A DNA stretch of 64,000 bases from Bog-473 sp963770645 (GTDB lineage: Bacteria > Actinomycetota > Acidimicrobiia > Acidimicrobiales > RAAP-2), in NCBI GenBank assembly GCA_963770645.1, contig CAVYQL010000003.1, positions 744,001 to 808,000 of the forward strand, written 5' to 3'. The notes beneath the pieces are model-generated. The model was not told the DNA's origin. It worked only from the letters and a program-made list of their open reading frames with translations, and did no database searches. Below, piece after piece: positions 1 to 8,353 of this stretch. The position numbers and the translations under genes are program-made. Each line of letters begins with the position of its first letter. Within the stretch, counting starts at the first letter, position 1.

Positions 1-1
1 C

Positions 2-727
2 ATCGGGGAGGACGAGATGGCCGAAGTTCTCGCCGCCATCTCCTCGAAGAACCACTTCAACGGCGCCCGCAATCCCAGGGCGCAGTTCCGCAAGGAGGTC
101 ACCCGGGAAACAATCTTGTCCTCCCCCCGAGTGGCAGGTCGACTCGGCGTCTTCGACTGCGCAGGTGTAGCCGACGGCGCCGCGGCTGCCATCCTCGTGC
201 GCGCGGAGGACGCACTTCGGTATACCGACAAGCCCGTCTACGTCAAAGCCCTGTCCTTCGTCGCCGGCAGCGGCTCAGGACTGATCGACCCACACTACGA
301 CTACACCCACTTTCCTGAGTGCGAGGCGGCCGCGCTCGACGCGTATGCCCAGGCCGGTGTCACCGATCCTCGGCACGAATTGGCCATGGCGGAAGTGCAC
401 GACTGCTTCACACCCACCGAGCTCGTCCTGATGGAGGACCTCGGGTTCGCCGATCGCGGCACGGCCTGGAAGGAAGTGCTCGCAGGAACATTCGAGCTCA
501 CTGGTGAACTTCCGGTCAACCCGGACGGAGGGCTCAAGAGTTTCGGGCACCCAGTAGGTGCCTCTGGCTTGCGCATGTTCTTCGAGTGTTGGCTGCAGCT
601 CCGAAGGGAGGCCCCAGCCGATCGACAGATTCAGACCGACAAGTCCCTGGCCCTGACGCACAACCTTGGTGGCTATCCGGGCGAGATGGTGTCGTTCGTC
701 TCCGTGGTCGGTTCGAAGGCCGACTGA
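2..727 (+). CDS. Thiolase family protein (SCP-x/lipid-transfer type), C-terminal part
   Basis: The reading frame is open from the left edge of the window, so this is the 3' part of a longer gene; the ATG at 17 is probably internal. About 240 residues are visible and match the C-terminal half of a non-classical (SCP-2/lipid-transfer-like) thiolase. The typical LGVFDCAGVADGAAA and EVHDCFTPTEL segments are present. So is the GGLKSFGHPVGASG active-site loop carrying the catalytic His, followed by ALTHNLGGYPGE near the end. These enzymes cleave 3-ketoacyl-CoA with CoA, or act as retro-aldolases when paired with DUF35 proteins. The nucleophilic Cys region lies outside the window. It belongs with the acyl-CoA catabolism genes to the right. 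The family call is firm, the substrate unknown. Confidence 0.85.
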   Translation: MGEDEMAEVLAAISSKNHFNGARNPRAQFRKEVTRETILSSPRVAGRLGVFDCAGVADGAAAAILVRAEDALRYTDKPVYVKALSFVAGSGSGLIDPHYDYTHFPECEAAALDAYAQAGVTDPRHELAMAEVHDCFTPTELVLMEDLGFADRGTAWKEVLAGTFELTGELPVNPDGGLKSFGHPVGASGLRMFFECWLQLRREAPADRQIQTDKSLALTHNLGGYPGEMVSFVSVVGSKAD

Positions 728-1015
728 CCGCCATTCCACCGCCTGCGTCAATGCGCGGAGGCGGCCAACACGCTTTGCTCGACGAGGACGCCCCCAAAGA
801 TCGAGAGGCACCGCCGCGCCTTACGGAACAATGCCGAGGCCGCAACTGTCGGGGGTCTTTTATGTCGTCGCAACCCACGAGTCCGCCACGCTCGCCGCCG
901 GCGACGCGCTGAGAGTGACGGCGGGGAAGGCGAGGGTCAGCGGCGGCTAGCCGCTGCGCAGCAGAGCCCTTCGCATGTCTGCTCTCGAGCCTGAGCCCGA
1001 CGCAATACCGTTCGA
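728..1015. other. Intergenic region, no gene seen
   Basis: This is a 288-bp gap between the thiolase end and the stop of the amidohydrolase on the opposite strand. Small open frames here have no recognisable product. No strong hairpin or promoter was found. Confidence 0.5.
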
Positions 1016-2302
1016 TCAGGGAAGGGTTGCCGGCGGCCGAGGTCCCAGACTCCTGAAGTAGTCACGGTCACTCTGATCAGGCGCTCGACCCACCCTGGTT
1101 ACGGTGTCCACGCCCCTCGCTTCCGCCCTGAGTGCGTGGACAGTCGCCCTCCCCTTCGGACGGATCCCGAACGGGTCGAACGAGAAGTGCCGCATTGCGT
1201 TCTGGTGGGTGATCTTGTTGACCTGCTCGTCTGAGAGTGCGGCAAACTGCAGCTCGTTGACCTCGGGCCCATTGGGCCACGAGCTGTCGGAGTGCGGAAA
1301 GTCCGACTCCCAACAGACGTTGTCGATATTGAACTGGTCGAGGAGGCTCACTCCAACGGGATCGTTGATGAAGCAGCAGAGAACCCGCTGTCTAAACACG
1401 TCAGCAGGACCCATCCCTTCGGGGAATCTCTGTTGCGTCCAACCCGAATGACGCTCTTGTATGTGCTCGGCCCGCTGGAGGAAATACGGGATCCATCCGA
1501 TGTCACCCTCGGTAAGGGAGAACATCAGGTCGGGAAAGCGCCACCAGAAATCGGCCCACAACAGATCGCCCAGCGAGTAGATCGACATCACCGAGGAGAG
1601 GCCCATGGCCACCGAGGCAGGTGCGTCAGCGGAGGTTGCCGCGGCTTTGGAGGACGAACCGACATGCAGGCACAGAACGGTTCTGACGTCCGAGCACACG
1701 CTAAAGAGCGGATCCCAGTGACCTGAGTGGATCGACGGCATGCGGAGAGCGGCTGGATTCTCCGAGAACGTAACAGCATGGCACCCCTTGCCCGCGAGCC
1801 GACGGACTTCGTCCGCCGCTTTGTGCACATCGAAGAGCGGCAGAATGCCGCACGGGATGAACCGGTCGGGATAACTGGCGCACCATTCGTCGACATGCCA
1901 GTCGTTGTATGCCTTGATCATGACCTCGTTCACAACCGGATCCGGGCCCTCGTTCAGCACCTGACCCGAGAAGCCGGTCCAGTTGGGAAAGTTGAGTCCC
2001 GCGAGCGTGCCACCAGCGGACATGTCACGCACTCGCTCGTGTACGTCGTAGCAGCCTGCTCGCATCTCGCTGTAACTGGTCGGGTTGACATTGAACATCT
2101 CGGGCGGCTTGCCGGCTACCGCGTTCAGCCCGAGATTCCGACCCTTCTTGTCGCCATACCACCATTGCTGGAATCCGCGTTCGTCCGTTTCGACGCGAGG
2201 CGCGAGGCGTCGATACTTTGCTGGCACGTGACCCCGGAACATGTCCGCGGGTTCCGCGATGTGATCGTCCACGCTGATGAGGATCATGTCATCCGCGTTC
2301 AT
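1016..2302 (-). CDS. Amidohydrolase-2 family metal-dependent hydrolase
   Basis: This 428-residue TIM-barrel protein belongs to the amidohydrolase-2 family, which includes ACMSD and gamma-resorcylate decarboxylase and so covers hydrolases and non-oxidative decarboxylases. The start ATG has AAGGGG seven bases upstream. Metal-site motifs are visible: SVDDHIAEP near residue 10, CLHVGSSS near 210 and ESDFPHSDSSWP near 335. The C-terminal FDPFGIRPKGRATVHALRAEA resembles the paralogue at 32412-33695, which also shares the N-terminus (M-ADD-I-SVDDH-EP); the two look like recent duplicates. It is divergent from the CoA-transferase fusion. Four members of this family occur in the window, suggesting hydrolysis or decarboxylation of cyclic or beta-keto CoA intermediates. 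The substrate is not deducible. Confidence 0.8.
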   Translation of the reverse strand: MNADDMILISVDDHIAEPADMFRGHVPAKYRRLAPRVETDERGFQQWWYGDKKGRNLGLNAVAGKPPEMFNVNPTSYSEMRAGCYDVHERVRDMSAGGTLAGLNFPNWTGFSGQVLNEGPDPVVNEVMIKAYNDWHVDEWCASYPDRFIPCGILPLFDVHKAADEVRRLAGKGCHAVTFSENPAALRMPSIHSGHWDPLFSVCSDVRTVLCLHVGSSSKAAATSADAPASVAMGLSSVMSIYSLGDLLWADFWWRFPDLMFSLTEGDIGWIPYFLQRAEHIQERHSGWTQQRFPEGMGPADVFRQRVLCCFINDPVGVSLLDQFNIDNVCWESDFPHSDSSWPNGPEVNELQFAALSDEQVNKITHQNAMRHFSFDPFGIRPKGRATVHALRAEARGVDTVTRVGRAPDQSDRDYFRSLGPRPPATLP

Positions 2303-2428
2303 CGGCGCCCCTTGGACCCAGGCGACCGGTCGGCGTGCCCGTCGGCCTTCTCCATATTACATTCAGTCTTTCATGCGCTGTCCGGTGGCTTGGACCCTCA
2401 GCTCGAGGGCAACGCGACGGGATGCGTC

Positions 2429-4768
2429 ATGATGCTCAATGGCATCCGCGTGGTCGACTGCACCACCGAAATTGCCGGACCCTACTGCTCCAAACTGTTG
2501 GCCGATGCCGGTGCGGACGTGGTCAAGGTGGAGCCACCCGAGGGTGACCCATTGCGGCGCTGGGGCTCAGGTGCTCTCTTTGAATACCTCAACACCTCGA
2601 AGCGCTCGATTCAAGGTGAGGCCCGCGATTTGCTGGCAGCGGCGGACGTCTTCGTCACCAACGAACCCGTCGACGCCGATGTGCTTTGGACGGAGAACCC
2701 GGCTTTGGTGGTCGTCACGATTACGCCGTTCGGTGGTGGGGGGCCCTGGGCTGGTCAGCCGAGCACTGAGTTCACCCTGCAGGCCGCGTGCGGGTCCATC
2801 GGGCAGCGCGGACTCCCGGAATACCCGCCACTGTCTGCCGGAGGTCGCCTCGGAGAGTGGACGTCGGGGACCTATGCCGCGCTGGGGGCGATCGCTGCGC
2901 TTCGCGAAGCCCTCCGCTGCGGCCGTGGAGAACTGGTCGACGTGGCGATGCTCGACTGCATGGCCGTCACCATGGTCACGTACCCGTCGGTGTTCGCCTC
3001 ATTTGCCGGGTGGCCCAAGGTGGTGGGGACGGGACGGACGATCGAAGTTCCCTCCATCGAGCCCACGCAGGACGGATACTTCGTCGTCACCACGAATAGC
3101 GCCCAACAGTTCCAGGATTTCTTGCTCATGATCGAGCGGCCCGACTTGGTAGCTGACCCCGACCTACCTCAGGTTGCCAAGCGATTTCGCCGCCGTGAGG
3201 AGTTCCTCTCCGCCGTCCACCACTTCACCACGCGGCACACCACAGAAGAGATCCTCCAAACGGCCGCCCTGTTCCGGATCCCCGCAGGCCCCCTTCTCAA
3301 CGGCTCGACCATGACCGAGTTCGAACAGTTCGCGGCCCGTGGTGTCTTCGTTCCGAATCCCTCCGGTCGATTCCTCCAACCCCGTGTCCCCTATCGCATC
3401 TCGGGAGTGTCGCCGCAACCCTTCGCCCCTGCACCATTGATCGGCCAACACGGCGGCTCGATCGACTGGCCCAAACGGACGGATGTTGGCACCCGGGCCG
3501 GCCGTACCACCGACACACAAGGTGATGCCGCCGCCAAGGACTGGCGGCTCCCTCTGGCCGACATTCGTGTCGTCGACTGCACCGCCTGGTGGGCGGGTCC
3601 GGTTGCCACCGCCGCCCTGGCCGCTCTGGGAGCAGACGTCATCAAGGTTGAATCACTGACGAGACCGGACAACATGCGCTTCGCCAGTACCCGGCCACCG
3701 ACGCATGACCGCTGGTGGGAATGGAGCCCGATTTTCCATGCCGCCAACGCAGGAAAGCGTGGCGTGACGTTCGATCTGTCCCGGCCAGAGGGGTCCGAGA
3801 TGTTCGAGCGCCTCCTACAGAGCGCCGATGTCTTGGTTGAGAATTTCACTCCCCGTGTCATGGAACAATTCGACTTCGGATGGGATCGCGTGCATGGGCT
3901 GAACGACCGGCTCATCATGGTGCGGATGCCGGCTTTCGGTCTCGATGGGCCGTGGCGGGATCGGACCGGCTTCGCCCAGACCATGGAGTGCCTGACCGGC
4001 ATGTCCTGGTTGACGGGTTTCGCCGACGGGCCCCCCGTGTTGGTGCGGGGTGCCTGCGACCCCTTGGCCGGGATGCATGCCGTGATCGCCCTCATTCTCG
4101 CCCTGATAGAGCGCGATCAATGTGGCTGCGGCATGTTGGTCGAGGCGGCCATGGTCGAGTCCGTTCTCAATGCCGCGGCAGAACAAGTCGTCGAGTACGG
4201 CTCGAGTGGGACGTTGCTCCGTCGTGATGGGAACAGAGGTCCGCAGGCCACCCCCCAAGGGGTCTATCCGTGCGCCGGCGAAGACCAGTGGGTCGCCATT
4301 GCTGTCGCCGATGACGACCAGTGGCGGTCATTGCGGTCGTTGCTGGGTGACCCACCCTGGGCGCAGAGCAACGAGTTGAACCACTCGGTCGGCCGGCGCG
4401 ATGCGCACGAGCACATCGACCGTGAGCTGTCTTTGTGGACCAACGACCGCTCGGCCGACGACTGCACCCAGATGCTCCTCGGCGTTGGTATACCGGCGGC
4501 CGTAGTGGTTCCTCCGCGTGACATCGCCGCCAACCCGCAACTCCAGTATCGCGGCCTCTTTGAGATGGAGGAGCACTCGGTGACCGGAGCCCATGAGATC
4601 CCGACGCTGCCATTTCGCTTTTCGCGGGTGGATCGCTGGCTGAGAGCGGCGGCGCCTACCCTCGGCCGCGACAACAACGCCGTCCTCGAGGACCTCGGCT
4701 ACTCGCCAGCAAGAATCGAGGGCTTCCGGCAAGCTGGCCTCGTTGGAGACCTCCCCACGGGCCTGTGA
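2429..4768 (+). CDS. Tandem-domain CaiB/BaiF family (class III) CoA-transferase
   Basis: This 779-residue protein consists of two consecutive class III CoA-transferase domains, roughly residues 1-370 and 385-779. These enzymes move CoA between organic acids. Domain 1 begins LNGIRVVDCTTEIAGPYCSK and carries VDVAMLDCM, with Asp at the usual nucleophile position. Domain 2 begins DIRVVDCTAWWAGPVAT but has VEAAMVESVLN, so Glu replaces that Asp. Domain 1 also appears shortened between its first Rossmann segment and the GGGGPW motif. The frame is open far upstream (from 1727), but homology starts at the ATGATG at 2429, antiparallel to the amidohydrolase start at 2302. A strong hairpin follows the stop. 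Single-domain relatives are about 400 residues, so this is a natural fusion or internal duplication. Partner acids are unknown. Confidence 0.85.
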   Translation: MMLNGIRVVDCTTEIAGPYCSKLLADAGADVVKVEPPEGDPLRRWGSGALFEYLNTSKRSIQGEARDLLAAADVFVTNEPVDADVLWTENPALVVVTITPFGGGGPWAGQPSTEFTLQAACGSIGQRGLPEYPPLSAGGRLGEWTSGTYAALGAIAALREALRCGRGELVDVAMLDCMAVTMVTYPSVFASFAGWPKVVGTGRTIEVPSIEPTQDGYFVVTTNSAQQFQDFLLMIERPDLVADPDLPQVAKRFRRREEFLSAVHHFTTRHTTEEILQTAALFRIPAGPLLNGSTMTEFEQFAARGVFVPNPSGRFLQPRVPYRISGVSPQPFAPAPLIGQHGGSIDWPKRTDVGTRAGRTTDTQGDAAAKDWRLPLADIRVVDCTAWWAGPVATAALAALGADVIKVESLTRPDNMRFASTRPPTHDRWWEWSPIFHAANAGKRGVTFDLSRPEGSEMFERLLQSADVLVENFTPRVMEQFDFGWDRVHGLNDRLIMVRMPAFGLDGPWRDRTGFAQTMECLTGMSWLTGFADGPPVLVRGACDPLAGMHAVIALILALIERDQCGCGMLVEAAMVESVLNAAAEQVVEYGSSGTLLRRDGNRGPQATPQGVYPCAGEDQWVAIAVADDDQWRSLRSLLGDPPWAQSNELNHSVGRRDAHEHIDRELSLWTNDRSADDCTQMLLGVGIPAAVVVPPRDIAANPQLQYRGLFEMEEHSVTGAHEIPTLPFRFSRVDRWLRAAAPTLGRDNNAVLEDLGYSPARIEGFRQAGLVGDLPTGL

Positions 4769-4778
4769 GGCAGTGTGG

Positions 4779-4807
4779 CGCCCTCGTGCCGTTACGGCAC
4801 GAGGGCG
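4779..4807. terminator. Strong bidirectional hairpin terminator
   Basis: A perfect 13-bp inverted repeat (CGCCCTCGTGCCG / CGGCACGAGGGCG) with a TTA loop lies between the convergent CoA-transferase and acyl-CoA synthetase genes. No U-tract is evident, as is common in actinobacteria. It can terminate from both sides. Confidence 0.8.
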
Positions 4808-4817
4808 GGTTCGGGCG

Positions 4818-6395
4818 TCAGGCTGACGCCGACACCGCCACCTCGGCCGCCCAGCGGTAGTCGGCCTTGCCACTCGGGGACCGAACAACCTCCTCCACGA
4901 AGACGACCTGTTTCGGCACCTTGTAGCCGGCCAGCGAGGCCCGAACCAGACGCATCAACTCACCTTGGGTGGGCTGCGTCCTCGGCGCCGACTGAACGAC
5001 CGCGACCACGCGCTGCCCCCAGCGCTCGTCGGGCACGCCGACAACGACCACGTCGTAGACGGCGTAAGACTGCCGCAGCGCTGCTTCGACCTCCTCGGGG
5101 TAGACCTTCTCTCCCCCGGTGTTGATGCAGATCGAGCCCCGGCCGAGCAGGGTGATGGTGCCGTCTGTAGCAACCGTGGCCATATCCCCCGTGAGGGACC
5201 ATCGTCGCCCGTCCCACTCGACGAACGTTGCGGCCGATCTCGCCGGGTCCTTGTGGTAGGCGAGCGGGATCCGTCCGGTGCGAGCTACGCGACCGACGAT
5301 GCCCGAACCCGGCACGACAGGCCGGTGAGTCTCCTCATCCATCACCACCGCCTGTTGAGCCGTGAATTGTGGCTCCGGCTTGTCTCCGGTCGGTCCCAAA
5401 AAGATGCGGCCCGCCTGGATCCCGGTCTCGGATGATCCGTAGGCGTCAGACAGCGGGATGAAAGGAAAGGTGGCGAGAAACCGATCGCGCGACGCTGTCG
5501 ACAGTGGTGCTCCCCCCGAGCTGACCACGGCCAACGATCCGATGTCAGGTTTCGGATCGAAGTCATCCCAGGCGTCGAGCAGAGGTCGCATGACCGCGTC
5601 CCCCACAGTGCTGGTGGCCGTCACTTTCTCGCGCTCGATCGTGCGCCATACTTCGCTCGGGTCAAGTGTGCCCGACCACAACACCACCTTGTTCCCGCTG
5701 AAGAGATGTAGCAGCACCACCCAGCCACCGGCCGCGTGCATCAATGGAGCGAGGAGCAAGAAGGTACTCTGCACGGGAGCGATCCGCGCGATCAGTTCCC
5801 CGAACGATGTGACTTCGGGCAGGGCAGGGTTGCCGCCACCCATACAGGCGAAAAAAGCATCCTCCTGCCGCCACACGACGCCCTTGGGGCGTCCTGTGGT
5901 ACCGCCCGTATACAGGATGTAGCGATCGTCTGCGGACCGGGGGCCAAAGTCTCGATCCGGCGACGACGACGCCAGAGCACCGTCGTACGGCGAACCAGTC
6001 GCAAGCTTCCACCGCAGCGTGGGGACCTGGGGCTCCACCTCAGACACGCGGTTCGTGAAGCCCCATTGGTGCACCACGCCCACGAGGTCGGCATCGTTGA
6101 ACAGGTGCTGCAACTCCCCCGCGGTGTACCGATAGTTGATGTTGATTGGGACGGCCCGGACCTTGTAGGCGGCCAACGTGGCCTCCACGTGTTCAACACA
6201 GTTCTGCAGGTACATGCCAATATGGTCTCCGGTCTGTATGCCCTGTTGGAGGTACCAGTGCGCCAGGCGGTTGGACTGCTCCTCGAGTTGCGAGTAGGTC
6301 CGGCTCTGTGCACCACAGCGCAAAGCGACCCGATCCGGCACGCAGTCGGCGACCGCCTCCCAGACGTCGGCCAGATTGAAGACGCCCAATGACAC
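4818..6395 (-). CDS. Acyl-CoA synthetase (AMP-forming, FadD type)
   Basis: This 525-residue adenylate-forming enzyme activates a carboxylic acid to its CoA thioester using ATP. The P-loop YTGGTTGRPKG is near residue 165, the A5-type motif DAYGSSETG near 330, the TGD motif (SLTGDMA) near 410, and INTGGEKVYPEEVE near 430. The C-terminal catalytic lysine lies in SPSGKADYRWA. The start used is a GTG that gives the usual N-terminus, preceded only by a weak AGAAAG. The ADYRWA ending recurs in the remnant at 46461-46657, so the two are related. It lies convergent to the CoA-transferase fusion and divergent from the ABC transporter genes, with TA-motif site 1 in the divergent region. The substrate is unknown but probably a hydrophobic or cyclic carboxylate. 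Confidence 0.85.
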   Translation of the reverse strand: MSLGVFNLADVWEAVADCVPDRVALRCGAQSRTYSQLEEQSNRLAHWYLQQGIQTGDHIGMYLQNCVEHVEATLAAYKVRAVPININYRYTAGELQHLFNDADLVGVVHQWGFTNRVSEVEPQVPTLRWKLATGSPYDGALASSSPDRDFGPRSADDRYILYTGGTTGRPKGVVWRQEDAFFACMGGGNPALPEVTSFGELIARIAPVQSTFLLLAPLMHAAGGWVVLLHLFSGNKVVLWSGTLDPSEVWRTIEREKVTATSTVGDAVMRPLLDAWDDFDPKPDIGSLAVVSSGGAPLSTASRDRFLATFPFIPLSDAYGSSETGIQAGRIFLGPTGDKPEPQFTAQQAVVMDEETHRPVVPGSGIVGRVARTGRIPLAYHKDPARSAATFVEWDGRRWSLTGDMATVATDGTITLLGRGSICINTGGEKVYPEEVEAALRQSYAVYDVVVVGVPDERWGQRVVAVVQSAPRTQPTQGELMRLVRASLAGYKVPKQVVFVEEVVRSPSGKADYRWAAEVAVSASA

Positions 6396-6869
6396 GTTGA
6401 ACTTTCTAGCGGGCCGGGGGCAGATCGAACGCCGCCCATCGTGTCGTGATGCTGCCCCCAGGACCGCCAGCCCATGTGCAGGGGATCCGGCCGTTACCCG
6501 GCATCACCGGGCGACAGAGCCCTGGGGTGCGCCACCTGCGAGCGGTCGGACTGCGACTCCCCCCCGAAAACATTCTTTCGTATACTATATTCGATTGTTG
6601 CGAGCTCTTCGATATTGGGCGTCGCGTATGGTTCGTCACCACGAGCTGGGATGGATGCGGGTCGGACGCACCGAGTCGTCCTGGCAGGAGTCATCAGACG
6701 AGGGTCTCGCCCTCGGTTCAGGGGAGGGAAAATGATCGCAGGTTCCGGTGCGGCGCCAGCAACCGAGGGTCGTATTGTGCTTGCCTCCGCCTCCGCGACC
6801 CGATGCCCGCTTCTGTCGGGGCGCTGATTGAATGACCCGATCGCAAACTGCTCTGGGGAGGGTGTGAGG
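6396..6869. other. Divergent regulatory region (474 bp)
   Basis: This region lies between the acyl-CoA synthetase and the binding-protein gene and contains TA-motif site 1. On the minus strand, TATAGT followed ten bases later by ATG (6573) opens a 55-codon frame ending at 6406, about 10 bp before the synthetase start. It could be a leader peptide or chance. No other gene is recognisable. Confidence 0.5.
6577..6594 (+). promoter_or_regulatory. TA-motif site 1 (putative operator/promoter)
   Basis: TTCGTATACTATATTCGA stands out in GC-rich DNA and matches the nine-site consensus. It contains a GTATAC core and -10-like hexamers on both strands. It lies between divergent genes for an acyl-CoA synthetase and an ABC uptake system. 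Confidence 0.5.
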
Positions 6870-8267
6870 ATGTTCCACAAAGGACGAGGCAAATTTCGAG
6901 AGACGGCGCTGCCACTGGCACTGGCGACCATGATGGTCGCCGGAACGTGCGTCTTGCTGGCGTCGACGACCGCTGCGGCGGCAACGTCGGCCAGCCGGAA
7001 GTTATCGTCGAGCGCCGCCACCAACGGCGTCTGGCCCGGGGTCGGCAAGATCTGCGAACCGGGTCCCGGCGGTGCATCCTCGGTGCGGGGCGTGGGCTCG
7101 AAGACCATCAACATCGCCGTATTCAACGATGCTGCCAACACCGTTGAGCCGGGATTAGAGGCAGAGTTCCCCCAGCAGGCCCAAGCGTTCGCCGACTGGT
7201 GCAACGCCTCGGGGGGTATCAACGGTCGCCACATCGTGATCGACAACCGTGACGCCGCGCTCTTCAACGCCGCGCAGCAGGCAACAGCAGCCTGCCAAAG
7301 CGACTTCATGGCGGTCGGCGGAGGCATGGCCCTGGACCAGCCGTCGGTCCCCATCCGTGAGAAGTGCGGGCTGGGGCAGGTCACCGGCTACGTCGTCTCG
7401 AACGCCTCCGATCTGGCAACCGACCAAGTCGACCCGAGCGGCATCAACACGGACTCGGTGACGGCGGGATGGTTCGGGGCGCTGGCCAAGGCCTACCCGC
7501 AGGCGGTCAAGCAGGCCGGCATGGGTGGGGCCGACACCCCCTCAGTCCTGGAGCCGGAGACGAAGTACGAGTTCGGCGCGGAGGCTCAGGGCTGGCACGT
7601 CGTCGAGTTCCTTGAGCCCCCAGTCACAATCGAAAACTGGGCGCCCTACGTCGAGGACTATCAGACCAAGGGAGCCGAGGCGCTGTGGCCCGCCGACACC
7701 GCCGACTTCACCCCCTTCGCCCAGGCGATGACGACCGCCGGCTATCACCCTGCCTTCATCTTGCTGGGGACCCAGTTCGCCAACACCCAGACGCAGCAAG
7801 CCGTGGTGGCCAACCCCAGTCTGCCGCCCGTCTACGTCGAGACGTCGTGGTGGCCGCTCGCGATGGCATCACAGAACCCCTCGACCGAGCAGCTGGTCAA
7901 CACCATGCACACCTACGCCAAAGGCGACACCATCGACTTCGATGACGAGGAGGGGGCCGAGGCGTGGCTCCTGTGGGCGAAGGCAGCCTCGGCCTGTGGC
8001 GCCAACCTCACGGTGACGTGCGTGCTAAACAACGCAGCTGCAGTGAAGAACTGGGATGCCGGCGGCATCGAGGCGCCAATTCCCGCCTTGACGCTCTCTA
8101 ACAAGAACCCCCAACCCTCGCCGTGCTTCGCCATCCTGAAGCTCGAGGCCAAGGGGATCATCTACGACAAGGCGATCACCAAGCCCACGCAATCCATCTG
8201 GAACTGCAACCCGAAGAACGTCGTACAACTGACCTCGCAACAGCAACAACAACTGAATTCCTTGTGA
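6870..8267 (+). CDS. ABC transporter substrate-binding protein, branched-chain amino acid type
   Basis: This 465-residue secreted type I periplasmic-binding-fold protein should capture the ligand for the permease and ATPases downstream. The frame is open from 6828, but ATG 6870 follows a GGGGAGGG site and gives a proper signal peptide: KGRGKFR, then a hydrophobic stretch ending ASTTAAAATS. There is no lipobox. The mature part starts with NGVWPG and KTINIAVFNDAAN, and continues with QAFADWCNASGGINGR, typical of the LivJ-like fold. A close paralogue, roughly three-quarters identical by eye, lies alone at 43811-45217. Conserved Cys residues (KIC, DWC, ACQ, EKCGLG) may form disulfides. The ligand is more likely an organic acid or amide than leucine, given the neighbours. 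Confidence 0.85.
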   Translation: MFHKGRGKFRETALPLALATMMVAGTCVLLASTTAAAATSASRKLSSSAATNGVWPGVGKICEPGPGGASSVRGVGSKTINIAVFNDAANTVEPGLEAEFPQQAQAFADWCNASGGINGRHIVIDNRDAALFNAAQQATAACQSDFMAVGGGMALDQPSVPIREKCGLGQVTGYVVSNASDLATDQVDPSGINTDSVTAGWFGALAKAYPQAVKQAGMGGADTPSVLEPETKYEFGAEAQGWHVVEFLEPPVTIENWAPYVEDYQTKGAEALWPADTADFTPFAQAMTTAGYHPAFILLGTQFANTQTQQAVVANPSLPPVYVETSWWPLAMASQNPSTEQLVNTMHTYAKGDTIDFDDEEGAEAWLLWAKAASACGANLTVTCVLNNAAAVKNWDAGGIEAPIPALTLSNKNPQPSPCFAILKLEAKGIIYDKAITKPTQSIWNCNPKNVVQLTSQQQQQLNSL

Positions 8268-8353
8268 GCATGGGTTCGACCGGCCGCGCGGGCGGGTGCG
8301 AACTGCATAGTCTTGCCCGGGTAGGGAACTGATCATCCTGTCGGGGGACGGCC

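Noticed and set aside
1727..2428. Long upstream extension of the CoA-transferase frame
   Set aside because: It is antisense to the amidohydrolase gene 1016-2302, has no CoA-transferase similarity, and domain 1 begins at the ATGATG at 2429.
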